This document shows positions 1 to 9,539 of a stretch of 64,000 nt of DNA, in pieces. The stretch is from Hofstenia miamia (Eukaryota > Xenacoelomorpha > Acoela), in assembly GCA_004352715.1 (NCBI GenBank), contig SCFE01000024.1:563457-627456 (forward strand), written 5' to 3'. The notes under the pieces are model-generated. The model was given only the letters and a program-made list of their open reading frames with translations, did not search any database and was not told where the DNA came from. Positions within the stretch are counted from its first letter, which is position 1. Each line of letters begins with the position of its first letter. The position numbers and the translations under genes were made by a program.

Positions 1-765
1 CTTTGTTAAGTCTTATTTGATTGATTATATCATTACTGACATCTCAAGTATTAAGACATATGAAGTTTTTGTTACAGATTTTTTCATATCAGACCATTTA
101 CTGACATGTGCAATATTGGATAATATAAATACTCAAACAGATTCACTGATATATTCCACTAAAAGGTTTTATTCAAAGAAATACTTCAACAACAAAATTT
201 TTTTGAAGGAATTGATCAACTTAAATTGGAATGATTATTACTTTGGCACAACAGTGGATCAAAAAATGGATATTTATAATTGATAATTTAATAATAAAAC
301 GTGGAAGATATGGATATCTAAAGAAATGAAAGAATGCATTAGAAAAAGCATAAGGCATATGCAATTTTTTGTCAAAACAGATCGAAAGCCAACTATGATC
401 ATTATAAAACATTAAGAAATAAAGCCTCAACAAAATGTAATTTTGATCTACAAGCTTTTTTACAAAAATCTTTTAATGAAAAAAAATCTATTAAACAAAA
501 ATGGTCATTTATTTCGAATTTTTTAAATTTTAAAGAAGAAAATGAAATTCCTTATATAATAAATGATAATGGTGAATATATTACAAATGACAAAGAAATT
601 AGTAATATTATAAATGAAAGATTTGTGAAACTAGGAATGAATGACAACCTAAATACAAAGTTTAAGCATTTATATCATAAGCATCGCAATATTAGAAAAC
701 ATGATGATCCCTATAAACCAAGATTTATTACATTAGTAGAATTTTACAAAGAAACAAAGAAAATT
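1..765 (+). mobile_element. LINE fragment: end of AP-endonuclease plus linker
   Basis: This is a 5'-truncated non-LTR retrotransposon copy. The open frame at 17-283 reads SDHLLTCAIL near residue 26, matching the C-terminal SDH motif of the APE-type (exonuclease-endonuclease-phosphatase) nuclease that nicks target DNA in LINEs. The frame then stops and shifts. From about 343 the linker between nuclease and reverse transcriptase resumes (AYAIFCQNRSKANYDHYKT). This linker, 343-765, is nearly the same as 1199-1620, and the copy ends abruptly at a single N at 766. The end is therefore an assembly break, not a biological one. It is either the upstream part of the element at 1199-3196 or a close second copy or allele. 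Confidence 0.75.
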
Positions 766-766
766 N
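766..766. other. Single-N contig join inside LINE
   Basis: An isolated N separates linker sequence on the left from reverse-transcriptase C-terminal sequence on the right. The left flank recurs at 1199-1620 and the right flank at about 2262-2692, so the two sides are not adjacent in an intact element. Confidence 0.85.
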
Positions 767-1197
767 CACATTAATAGTAACCATGTACAATTTGCAGATG
801 ATACTCTTATTTATTGTAATGATATTTTAAATTTACAGGAAAATGTTGAAAAATTACAATGATTCTTTAATAATAATTTGGTAAAACTAAATATTGAAAA
901 AACTATTTTTATGATAATTAAGAATAGAAGAAATGAATCAACATTAGAAAGTATTAAGATATGTAATAACATCCTTCAGAAATCACGAAAAATGAAATAT
1001 TTGGGAGTAGTAATTGATAATAAATTGAATTTTGAAGCTGAGGCAAACAGCATCATAAAGAAAATGGCGTATGGTATAAGATCAATTCAAAAAATTGGAA
1101 AGTTTACACCAATAGAATGGAAGGTAATACTCTTTCGATCACTTGTTTTATCCCATTTCTTGTACTCATCTTGTTTATTAACGAACTTAAATAAAAA
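767..1197 (+). mobile_element. LINE fragment: RT catalytic FADD and thumb region
   Basis: The sequence matches about 2262-2692 with scattered substitutions. It starts just before the FADD motif (QFADDTLIYC) and continues through KMKYLGVVIDNKLNF, the region after the catalytic motif in LINE reverse transcriptases. A stop (tga, near 860) replaces a serine codon of the sister copy, so this copy is inactive. It lies between N766 and N1198 and looks like a divergent copy or haplotype placed inside another copy by the assembler. An open frame from 878 runs through N1198 into the next contig, and that joined frame is artificial. Confidence 0.75.
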
Positions 1198-1198
1198 N
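1198..1198. other. Single-N contig join inside LINE
   Basis: The N joins the RT thumb region on the left to the inter-domain linker on the right, so the order is reversed relative to a real LINE. The flanks duplicate 2262-2692 and 343-765. Confidence 0.85.
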
Positions 1199-2962
1199 AA
1201 AAAGCATAAGGCATATGCAATTTTTTGTCAAAACAGATCGAAAGCCAACTATGATCATTATAAAACATTAAGAAATAAAGCCTCAACAAAATGTAATTTT
1301 GATCTACAAGCTTTTTTACAAAAATCTTTTAATGAAAAAAAATGTATTAAACAGAGGTGGTCATTTATTTTGAATTTTTTAAATTTTAAAGAAAAAAATG
1401 AATTTCCTTATATAATAAATGATAATGGTGAATATATTACAAATGACAAAGAAATTAGTAATATTATAAATGAAAGATTTGTGAAACTAGGAATGAATGA
1501 CAACCTAAATACAAAGTTTAAGCATTTATATCATAAGCATCGCAATATTAGAAAACATGATGATCCCTATAAACCAAGATTTATTACATTAGTAGAATTT
1601 TACAAAGAAACAAAGAAAATTAATTGGAACAAAGCGAAAGGTCATTGTGAATTTCCTCCTTGGTTTTTGAAAGGTGCCTTGTGTATTTTATTGAGACCTT
1701 TGTGTGACTTATTTAATCAATGCTTGGCAGAATCAACTTACCCTGATTACTTAAAAATTGCTAAAGTTACACCAATATATAAAAAGGGAAGAAAAGATCT
1801 TGCAGAAAATTACCGACCAATTTCAGTATTAACAATAATTAATAAAATATTTGAAAAATTATTATTCAACCAAATTAACCTATATGTGGAACAAAATGAA
1901 TTAATATCAAAACATCAGTTTGGATTTCAAAAAGATACCTCTACAAATGATGCCTTACTTTATGCTGTTGAAGACTGGAGATCAAAATTAGATAGGAATG
2001 AAAAAATATATATAGCATCATTAGATATTTCAAAGGCATTTAATTCAATAAACCATTCTATTTTATTGGAAAAGTTAAAGCAGATTTATAATTTTAGTGA
2101 TTCATTAATAGAATTATTAAATAGTTATTTAAGTAATAGATATCAGTATGTGAAACTCAACGAAGAAATATCAAATTCATTAGAAATAAACCATGGAGTA
2201 CCACAAGGATCAGTACTGGGTCCATTACTATTTAAGTTATATGTAAATGATATGGATCAGCACATTAATAGTAATCATGTACAATTTGCAGATGATACTC
2301 TTATTTATTGTAATGATATTTTAAATTTACAGGAAAATGTTGAAAAATTGCAATCATTCTTTAATAATAATTTGTTAAAATTAAATATTGAAAAAACTAT
2401 ATTTATGGTAATTAAGAATAGAAGAAATGAATCAACATTAGAAAGTATTAAGATATGTAACAACATCATTCACGAATCACCAAAAATGAAATATTTGGGA
2501 GTAGTAATTGATAATAAATTGAATTTTGAAGACGAGGCAAACAACATCATAAAGAAAATGGCGTATGGTATAAGATCAATTCAAAAAATTGGAAAGTTTA
2601 TACCAATAGAATGGAAGGTAATACTCTTTCGATCACTTGTTTTATCCCATTTCTTGTACTCATCTTGTTTATTAACGAACTTAAATAAAAAGGCAAAATC
2701 GAAATTAGAGAAAGTATTTAAATGGGGAATAAACATAATTAGCAACAAAAATAAAAAAGAAATAATGTGTAAATATCATCTAAGATCATTAGAAACTCTT
2801 CAAAATATTAGATGTTTATCGATATTTTGGAAAAGAAAATCGAACATTTCTAATCAATTAAATCAAAGAACAATTACATTTGATAAAACTAAGTATAATA
2901 GAAAAGTAATGAAGAATGGATTCCTAAATTATTCAATATCATTATGGAACAAACTGGATTAG
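1199..2962 (+). CDS. LINE reverse transcriptase (5'-truncated ORF2)
   Basis: The protein copies element RNA into DNA at a nicked target. The frame from the contig start at 1199 to the stop at 2962 has no internal stops. In order it shows a linker; PISVLTIINKIFEKLLFNQI (fingers region); SLDISKAFNSINHS (motif A, catalytic Asp); GVPQGSVLGPLLF (motif B); QFADDTLIY (motif C, the catalytic Asp pair); and KMKYLGVVID (after motif D). A lysine-rich tail with no recognisable zinc knuckle follows. No true start codon is visible because the upstream endonuclease part is missing at the N. The clean frame suggests a relatively young copy. Neighbouring copies at 1-765 and 767-1197 carry lesions. A mutation in an unsequenced part cannot be ruled out. 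Confidence 0.85.
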   Translation, partial: KKHKAYAIFCQNRSKANYDHYKTLRNKASTKCNFDLQAFLQKSFNEKKCIKQRWSFILNFLNFKEKNEFPYIINDNGEYITNDKEISNIINERFVKLGMNDNLNTKFKHLYHKHRNIRKHDDPYKPRFITLVEFYKETKKINWNKAKGHCEFPPWFLKGALCILLRPLCDLFNQCLAESTYPDYLKIAKVTPIYKKGRKDLAENYRPISVLTIINKIFEKLLFNQINLYVEQNELISKHQFGFQKDTSTNDALLYAVEDWRSKLDRNEKIYIASLDISKAFNSINHSILLEKLKQIYNFSDSLIELLNSYLSNRYQYVKLNEEISNSLEINHGVPQGSVLGPLLFKLYVNDMDQHINSNHVQFADDTLIYCNDILNLQENVEKLQSFFNNNLLKLNIEKTIFMVIKNRRNESTLESIKICNNIIHESPKMKYLGVVIDNKLNFEDEANNIIKKMAYGIRSIQKIGKFIPIEWKVILFRSLVLSHFLYSSCLLTNLNKKAKSKLEKVFKWGINIISNKNKKEIMCKYHLRSLETLQNIRCLSIFWKRKSNISNQLNQRTITFDKTKYNRKVMKNGFLNYSISLWNKLD

Positions 2963-3196
2963 AGTACAACAAAATATCAATTATCTGACTAATTATAGAA
3001 TACGATGTGCAACAAGTAAAAATATTTATTAAGTTATATGTAATTTATAAACTTTACCAAGAAACAAACATTTACTGACATAACTAAGCTCATATGAAGA
3101 AAGTTGCATTATTTATGTTCTTAATAAGTTTGTAAACTTAATACATGTATATGTACATGAGAACTTAAATATATGTTGTTGTTGTTGTTGTTGTTA
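1199..3196 (+). mobile_element. Non-LTR retrotransposon (CR1/Jockey-like), 3' part
   Basis: This is the most complete LINE copy in the window. It holds the linker, a full reverse-transcriptase domain, a C-terminal tail, an A+T-rich 3' UTR (2963-3173) and a terminal microsatellite of about seven TTG units (3175-3196). A short repeat at the 3' end is common in some LINE clades in place of poly(A). The 5' side, with the endonuclease, is cut off at N1198 and is probably represented by 1-765. The Jockey/CR1/I-group assignment rests only on motif style (PQGSVLGPLLF, FADD), so the clade is uncertain. Confidence 0.85.
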
Positions 3197-4073
3197 GAAA
3201 AATTGTAGTGAAGTTAGTTAACTCTCCTACATGGTGAGATATTCAAGAAAATGTTTTTGAGCCAAATGTAGACATAGAAGGCATGTAATGTGATAAGTGG
3301 TAATAGTGCGAGGCTTAATAAATCCTCTAAAAATGCATACGCCAATATCCTTTGTTAAGCATTTCCAATGAAAGTCATTTTTATAGATATCTACAATGCG
3401 AGTTTTCTTCTTTACCCACTCATCCTCAGTATATGAGTATATTTCGTAATAGGGTAAAAATCCTACTATAGAGGTCAATCGTGTTACAAAGAATGCAATA
3501 ATTGAAAATTACCTACTCTATATTGTACTTAACAAGGGCACTGCAGTCCCAACATGAGGAAACAAAGTGGGTTGAAGCTATTAGGATAATTTCTGGAATC
3601 CTAAAAAAAATTGGAAAATGTAGCAAAAATAATTAAATTGATGACAAATTTTGTGAATTAATTTCAAAGGTTTGGTAAATATTTGCCAAATTTATGGAAA
3701 ATTTTGGAAATAACTTGTAATTTTTTTCAAAAATGGCCATACTTTCAATACTCAGAAATTGTAAATTGTAAATAGTAAATGTTAGAAGAAATTTATGCTA
3801 AGGATTGTTCAATCACAAATGCAACGTGGTGCCTCTCTTTCAAATATGAAAAATAAATAAAATAAAATGCATAGTCTATGTATTAAAGTATTCTTCTCTC
3901 GCCAGATTTCGGAAAAGTTTTCGAGGGATTCTATATTATCATGGCATGGTTAATGGAATCCTGAGGTAACTGTCCCATTAGTGGTTCCGTATCGGATTCA
4001 CGCGACTGGCAGCGATAACGGGAACAAAAATAAAAAATGAGACATGATTAGTACAAATGTGTACAATTCGTCA
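3197..4073 (-). pseudogene. Possible polyprotein fragment (3230-3478)
   Basis: Most of this interval is A+T-rich with nothing recognisable. On the minus strand at 3478-3230 an 83-residue frame reads EDEWVKKKTRIVDIYKNDF, followed by HWKC, a GFIKP turn and a CLLCLH cysteine pair. The composition looks more like real protein than the chance frames around it and reminds me of the basic C-terminal tail of retroelement polyproteins or integrases. I cannot name a family. There is no long open frame on either side, so it would be a relic. Position 3965-4075 is slightly less A+T-rich but has no identifiable content. Confidence 0.25.
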
Positions 4074-4881
4074 CATACACACAAGGGGGTATCCTTAGCC
4101 CACTGCTCTGGCATATTTTAGTAGATGATGTTCTCTCTATACTTAATGAAAAAGGTAACGCCATTGGTCTTCATGAGTGGGCCAGTAACCAAGGTCTAAC
4201 TTTGAATATGGATGGATAAAACTCAATTCTGTCATTTTACAAGACGAAAAGATGCTATCAGTTGTATTAAAAGTGGCAATAATCTAATAACCTCGTCTGA
4301 CGTTACAATTCTAGGATTGAAATTAGACTCCAAACTTAAATTCAGTCGACATATAAAGAACAAACTCGAATCTATTCAGAAATACGTAAAAGCCATCTCG
4401 CTGATAAGCCGTAGGACTTTTGGTGCAGGCTCTATCAATCTTAAGAAAATATATCGTCAAGGTATTACTCCTAAAATAGGTTATGGCGTGAAAATCTGGA
4501 AGAGTAGATTATGTAATGTAAAAATATGCAAAGCCTTCAGCAACACAGGCAAGAAAGAATTACTTTCTCTTTCTGGAGAATTCGACATTATCGACCAACT
4601 ATCAGCTCTTGCTGAAGGGAAACCTCTAAAACGACATACAGACTTGGAAAAATTACGCAGGAAATATCATCAAAACTCAAACTTTAAGCATACTCATATT
4701 TCCCTATAGAGATTGAATCAACCCTCACTCAAGCTCTGATGGATCATAATTTTTTAAATCACCATCTAAGTAAAATATCAGATGTCTCACCATTCTGTAG
4801 TAACAAACGATGTCACGAGATTGAAAACATTGACCGTATTGTATTTAGATGTCCACGATATAACGCAAGACGACTGGAATT
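4074..4881 (+). pseudogene. I/R1-like LINE relic (RT end and Cys-rich tail)
   Basis: This is a decayed non-LTR retroelement. At 4083 the frame reads QGGILSPLLWHILVDDVLSI, the motif B region of I/R1-type reverse transcriptases. It jumps straight to LHEWASNQGLTLNM, so the segment with the catalytic (Y/F)ADD box has been deleted. After a frameshift, 4212-4709 continues with VTILGLKLDSKLKFSRHI, the typical segment after motif D. A further shift leads to 4739-4880, where CSNKRC...FRCPRYNARR is the C-terminal cysteine motif of such elements, with the usual His replaced. At 4882 the reading switches to a different element. At least three lesions make it inactive. Confidence 0.75.
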
Positions 4882-6404
4882 AGACCAATTGCTGTTGGTG
4901 AAGTGTTGCGTCAACTTGTTGCAAAATACCTGGTTCATGCTGCCATTGTTGAGGCCCAAATGATTTTGAATCCCCACCAACTAGAAGTTGATACAAAAGG
5001 TGGAGCAGAAGCAATGATTTATGCTGCCAGATCTACAATGGAGAAGTGTTTAATTTCTGGAACTAAAAGTATGCTTTCAATTGATTTTATGAATGCTTTT
5101 AACACTCTGAATCGAAGTTCTATCCAGCAGTAAAAGAGAATCTACCTGGGCTCCATTCATTTGTACAGCAGTTAGATGCACGTCACAGTAACCTACTATA
5201 TGATGTGAAAATAATTATTAGTGAAGCCGGGGTGCAACAAGGCGATTCTCTGGGTCTATTGCTCTTTACAATTACTCTCCATCCACTTATAGAGCGCATC
5301 AGCTTAGAACTTCCTGAGCTTGAACTCAATAGTTGGTATTTGGACGATGGACTATATTGTGGTAGCGAATATTCTCTATCTAGATGCCTTACAATCATTC
5401 AAGAATGGGGATCTTCTTTGGGCCTTCAAGTCAATTTAAGGAGGTGTCAATTGTGGAGTCCCACAGAATTTACCAGCATAGACTCATATATTCCCAAGGC
5501 ATCTATTGGTGGTTTTGAACTGCATTGTGTTCCAGTTGGGGATAACCAGTATATGCAACTGCTTCTCAGGAAACGGTCTAAAAAAGCTCAGGCATGTCTA
5601 GAAAGGCTCAGTGAGCTCGGAGATCCTCAACTTGCTATGGGTATTCTTAAAGTGCGCTTTAGTACTCCAAAGCTTAAATATGCTCTGAGAGCTATATCTC
5701 CCTCTGCTAATAGTGAGGTTACTTTAAGGGAATTTGATGAATCCTTACGGGATGCTACTCATGCATCATTGGATCACCACTTCCTGACCCAATGCTCAAG
5801 ATTTGGTTTATCAGCTCACCAATGCAGATATTACCTGTTCTATGGATTTCAGTAATTATATTTCTCTTTTCTTTTCCATAACTTGGTCAGAAGAATTACC
5901 TAAGGACTGCACCCAGAAAGCTTTTCAATACAACATTGACAAAGTTCGTTATGACAAATTTTTTAGTCAAGCAATTGAAGTTCACGACCAAGCTAAATTG
6001 CGCTTTCTTACTGTCAAGGCTTCTGGGGAGTGGTTAATTGCTATTCCTCTGAAAGCATTTGGCGTCATTCTTCTTACCTAATTAAAGGGACTCAGTCTAA
6101 ACCTGGAGATGTTTTCATTCCTATTTGGTCTTTAGGCAATCCAGCTGCCCTAGACTTGACTGTTATCTCACCGTTGCAAATTTCAACCATTTCAAATGCG
6201 GCATCCAATGCAGGCTGGTCTCTAGGAGTAGCTGAAAATTGCAAATTTTCAAAACACTTTAATAATTGTGAATCTGAAGGTTATACATTACACAATAGAG
6301 ATGTCACAACTGCTCCCTTTAGATTTTTACAGTCTGTCTCAATTGCACTAATGCGAGGCAATGTTAATATGATCCTAGCAAGATCTCTAGATCCTCATCA
6401 CTAG
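4882..6404 (+). pseudogene. Retroelement RT with YLDD box and nuclease-like tail
   Basis: This second reverse-transcriptase family is distinct from the two LINEs upstream. In order: RPIAVGEVLRQLVAKYL (4882 on); KGGAEAMIYAARSTMEK; SIDFMNAFNTLNRS (motif A); GVQQGDSLGLLLF (motif B); SWYLDDGLY (motif C, YLDD in place of FADD); LGLQVNLRRCQLW (motif D); then, after frame breaks near 5130 and 5855-6080, LRFLTVKASGEWLIAIPLKA, GDVFIPIWSLG and PAALDLTVISPLQ. I recall this order from repetitive RT proteins of marine invertebrates and protists. The D...D-x-T tail resembles a PD-(D/E)XK nuclease, but that is an inference. Stops and shifts make it a pseudogene. It directly abuts the I-like relic. Confidence 0.7.
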
Positions 6405-6782
6405 ATCGAAATAATGAATGCTGTAAATCTTAAGTTAATTGTGTGAATTTGTTGATAATTTTTCTTAGTCATTTTAAAAAGAAAATATGAATCGAATATT
6501 ATTGTATCCATGATTAATTTTATAAATTTAGTGTTAATAGTATCAAAATAATTGGATTTTGTAAATGTGTAGATGATTTTTAATAATTTTAATTATAATT
6601 TTGTATCGATTAGTACAAATGAAACCGGGACTACTTTTCAAATTCATCAGAGCCTGGACCAATTTAATTGAATATTTGCTATTACTTTTAGGCAAAAATA
6701 TTTCGGTAATATCTCTATTCAGTATTCAGTTTGTAATAATGTGCAATTTTAGCCCATTCAATTTTAGCACGGGTCCAGAAAT
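6405..6782. other. No gene seen; 3' flank of retroelement
   Basis: A+T-rich sequence, probably the 3' untranslated part of the preceding retroelement to about 6600. No clear poly(A) or tandem-repeat tail marks its end. Confidence 0.4.
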
Positions 6783-6802
6783 AGATATATATATATATAT
6801 AT

Positions 6803-6848
<46 letters not shown>

Positions 6849-6866
6849 ATATATATATATATANAT
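6783..6866. repeat. (TA)n/(CATA)n tract with single-N join at 6864
   Basis: Alternating TA with short CATA/TATG runs. The lone N at 6864 falls within the tract, so its length and the adjacency of the flanks are unreliable. Short frames encoding Tyr/Ile repeats here are repeat artefacts. Confidence 0.9.
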
Positions 6867-7536
6867 AAGGAAATAATAAATCTCTCGTTCGTATTTCAAC
6901 ACGTACATGCACTTATAAAACCTTACACTGTGATGATACCATGCCGTTGGCTAGCACGAATATCTGGCAATTACAGATTATTTAATAGTGAGCTGAGAGA
7001 TAACAATGAAAATGAGAGTTTGTATTTTTGAAGTGAGATAGAAATTAAGCAAGTGAGACAAATAGGGTAGCACCAGTCAATAGGTTAAGCACTTTACTTC
7101 TGGATGTTCCGCTTCGGCTGGAAGCCATAGGAATTGGTCATCTTGGTTCTTACCTAAAAGTAGTTCTGTTACTTGGATGAATTACCAATGTTACATCTAT
7201 ATGTTATAAATTCTATGTTAACCTGTTTCTTGGAATTGTGGCTGTTCTGTAAGCGCTATTCAAACCTTTTGTGGAGTCAATTAAGTTTCTAGTTAAGTTT
7301 CCCTACCAGCCACCGAATCTACAATAATTCTTACTTCTCTTTTTTATGGTATTGTCTAATAATTTTTGTTCATTTACATTTGAAAATTTTAAAACCCCAT
7401 GAAGATATTGAACTTTGAACACATGCATTTTTTAAATATTAGAAAGCATATCATATCAACTTGAGAGATTTCAAACGTAAATTTCGGTTTAGAAGATTGA
7501 AGCATGCTAGTAAAAGTATTAGCAGAAAAAATTTAG
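6867..7536. other. No feature identified
   Basis: Non-repetitive A+T-rich sequence without a supportable gene, splice pair or repeat. Confidence 0.5.
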
Positions 7537-7538
7537 AT

Positions 7539-7877
7539 GTTATATATATATATATATATATACACATATATATATATATATATATATATGCATATACGGA
7601 CTTTGGATAAAAAATTCAAAATATCTGAAAAGCGCTGGATACAAAAAAATCTATATGGAACGCTAGATACTATAGCAGAGGCGCTGGATTCTGGTAAAAA
7701 AAATTATTTGAAAAGATACCTGAAACTCATACATAAGAAATTAAACCCCTATTCCAAATGCGCAATGTAAAAATTTTGGATAAAATGAATTATACTTTCC
7801 ATCAAAAAGGGCGCTGGATACTATCGATAATCGGAAAGTGCGATCGGTGGATACAAATCCCATAGTATCTAGAGTCC

Positions 7878-7909
<32 letters not shown>

Positions 7910-8074
7910 NNNNNNNNNNNNNNNNNNNNNNNNNNNNNNNNNNNNNNNNNNNNNNNNNNNNNNNNNNNNNNNNNNNNNNNNNNNNNNNNNNNNNNNNNNN
8001 NNNNNNTTAAGGACCATTCCTTTGGAATTTTATAGCTAAAAATATGCAGTAAAATTTTGTCATTCTCACATAAA

Positions 8075-8112
<38 letters not shown>
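7539..8112. repeat. Inverted-repeat unit between (TA)n tracts, with gap
   Basis: A (TA)n tract at 7539-7591 is followed at 7593 by tatacggacttt. The complement, ctagagtccgtata, occurs at 7870-7883 and runs into another TA tract (to 7909). Between them the motif GCGCTGGATAC or a close variant recurs at about 7632, 7660, 7680, 7811 and, more degenerate, near 7845. The arrangement suggests a small inverted-repeat element of about 290 bp embedded in TA repeats. A 97-N gap follows (7910-8006), then single-copy sequence and a further TA tract at 8080-8111. The family is unknown. Confidence 0.5.
7910..8006. other. Assembly gap (97 N)
   Basis: A run of N directly at the end of a TA tract, as expected where a simple repeat stops assembly. 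Frames that cross it are meaningless. Confidence 0.98.
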
Positions 8113-8113
<1 letters not shown>

Positions 8114-8300
8114 GATAGAATATGCTGCATTAGTCAAACTTGTGTATTTGTAATAAATTCGAAGAAACACAAACTCAATAGTCATAATTCGAAATTAACA
8201 CATCACAAAGACCATTAAAATTGTTATCTTAGCATGTAGAGAAATAAATGATGAATCAAAATTAAATGAATTCTAGAATGAAAAATTGAACTTAAAAACC

Positions 8301-9539
8301 CCTTTAATGACACAGAGGGGCAAACTTAAAGAACCGGGCACCATCATCTAAACCCAACAATAAGTGTGAATTTAATAAACCACGTCCGTGTTCTTGAATA
8401 ATATTATGTACAAATCCATATAAATTTTTGCAGTATATAGTTGGTCTGGCACTGTCATCTCCAATTACATCATTTTTGGCAAATCTCAAAATTGTAGATT
8501 CAAAGAAAGTGTCCAATGAATGGTTCAAGTCAAATAACTTCTTCCTCAAGTTTGGCTCAATACTTTCTCTGCTATGAGTCACAGTTCGAATAATACTTGC
8601 AAATTTCAGTGTAGAATTGGTGCCTAGATTCAAATTCACGTGTATGTCTGAAATATCACTCCCCCAGTAAACATAGAACTGTCGTAACGACCTCGTTTTT
8701 GTGGTGTATTGGCGTATAATGGGTTCTGAATTGTTTGATTGGCGTTTATAATATTATATAATACTATTTTTATTGATAATTTATTGTTTTATTGTGAAAA
8801 GACGTTGTTTTGTAATGTCGTTTTAGTGCCGTTATTATCCGAACAACGACGTCGTTACGACAGTTTTATGTTTACTGGGTCATAGAAAACAGAACTTTAG
8901 AATTTGTTGGACATTGATTAGGAAATATTTCAACTCAAATCGGACGACCTGTTGAAGTAGAAAGAGTCACTATGGAATCCGCACATTTGTTAACCTTGTC
9001 CCATGCAACAGTTGATGCAAATCCCTCAGTTGTTTTCCTTCCAACCATGGCTGTAAGATTCCTTAGTTTTGTGGACTTATTGCATTGGGAAGATTTTCCC
9101 CAAGAAATTTCATAGAAGCATTGGACACACGTTTTCATTGTACGGAAATATGACGTTTTGTTGATAGCATCATTCAACAACGTCAATGGCCTGCCTAAAT
9201 GACAATCCGAAGGTCCAGGTTTAGAAGCTCTTTCGCATAATAGGCATGTGCAATCGGGATAAAAACGCGTAGTTGGTGAGGTATTTGCAACTGTGAATGA
9301 TCAAACAGGGTGATAGATCGGTGGAAATTTTGTTTAGAGTATTTTTCTATTACAATGCGACAAGTGCTGCATATCACTGCGGGAAGCTGAGTGTCATTAC
9401 GATCATAGTTTTCTAAGAAATATCTATCGATAACAGCTCTCATATATGTCTAGATCAATCGCATGTGTTTGCATTTTCCAAACAACCAAAGACAAACTTG
9501 TGTATGTCTTGAACTTTGTGACTTCTTTGGACGCGGCAT
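8301..9539 (-). pseudogene. Broken multicopy Cys-rich gene of unknown function
   Basis: Read on the minus strand, it starts MPRPKKSQSSRHTQVCL at 9539 and continues through VICSTCRIVIEKYSKQ, a frameshift near 9270-9280, then PDCTCLLCERASKPG, then KTCVQCFYEISWGKSSQC (9186-8938). A 217-bp MITE interrupts it at 8663-8879. The frame resumes at 8639 with FASIIRTVTHSRESIEP and ends NLYGFVHNIIQEHGRGLL...LLGLDDGARFFKF at 8301. Repeated CxxC pairs suggest zinc binding. I recall many uncharacterised copies with this layout in cnidarians and crustaceans, where the last motif reads like IGIDGGGGFLK. That point is from memory, not a search. It may be the N-terminal half of a transposon-borne protein. An early stop near 9455, the frameshift and the insertion make it a pseudogene. 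Confidence 0.6.
8663..8879. mobile_element. 217-bp MITE with 29-bp inverted repeats
   Basis: The left end reads cccagtaaacatagaactgt then cgtaacgac. The right end is its reverse complement with one mismatch over 29 bp. The inverted match weakens after a following tcgtt. No coding capacity. It splits the reading frame of the surrounding pseudogene, so it arrived after that gene copy. I cannot settle a target-site duplication (no clear 2-, 4- or 8-bp match), so the superfamily stays open. Confidence 0.8.

Noticed and set aside
878-1198. Upstream extension of the long RT frame
   Set aside because: It crosses a single-N contig join and fuses unrelated parts of two LINE copies.
6601-6912. Tyr/Ile-rich frames on both strands
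   Set aside because: They are translations of a TA/CATA microsatellite, not proteins. The same holds at 7537, 12668, 42809 and 61316.
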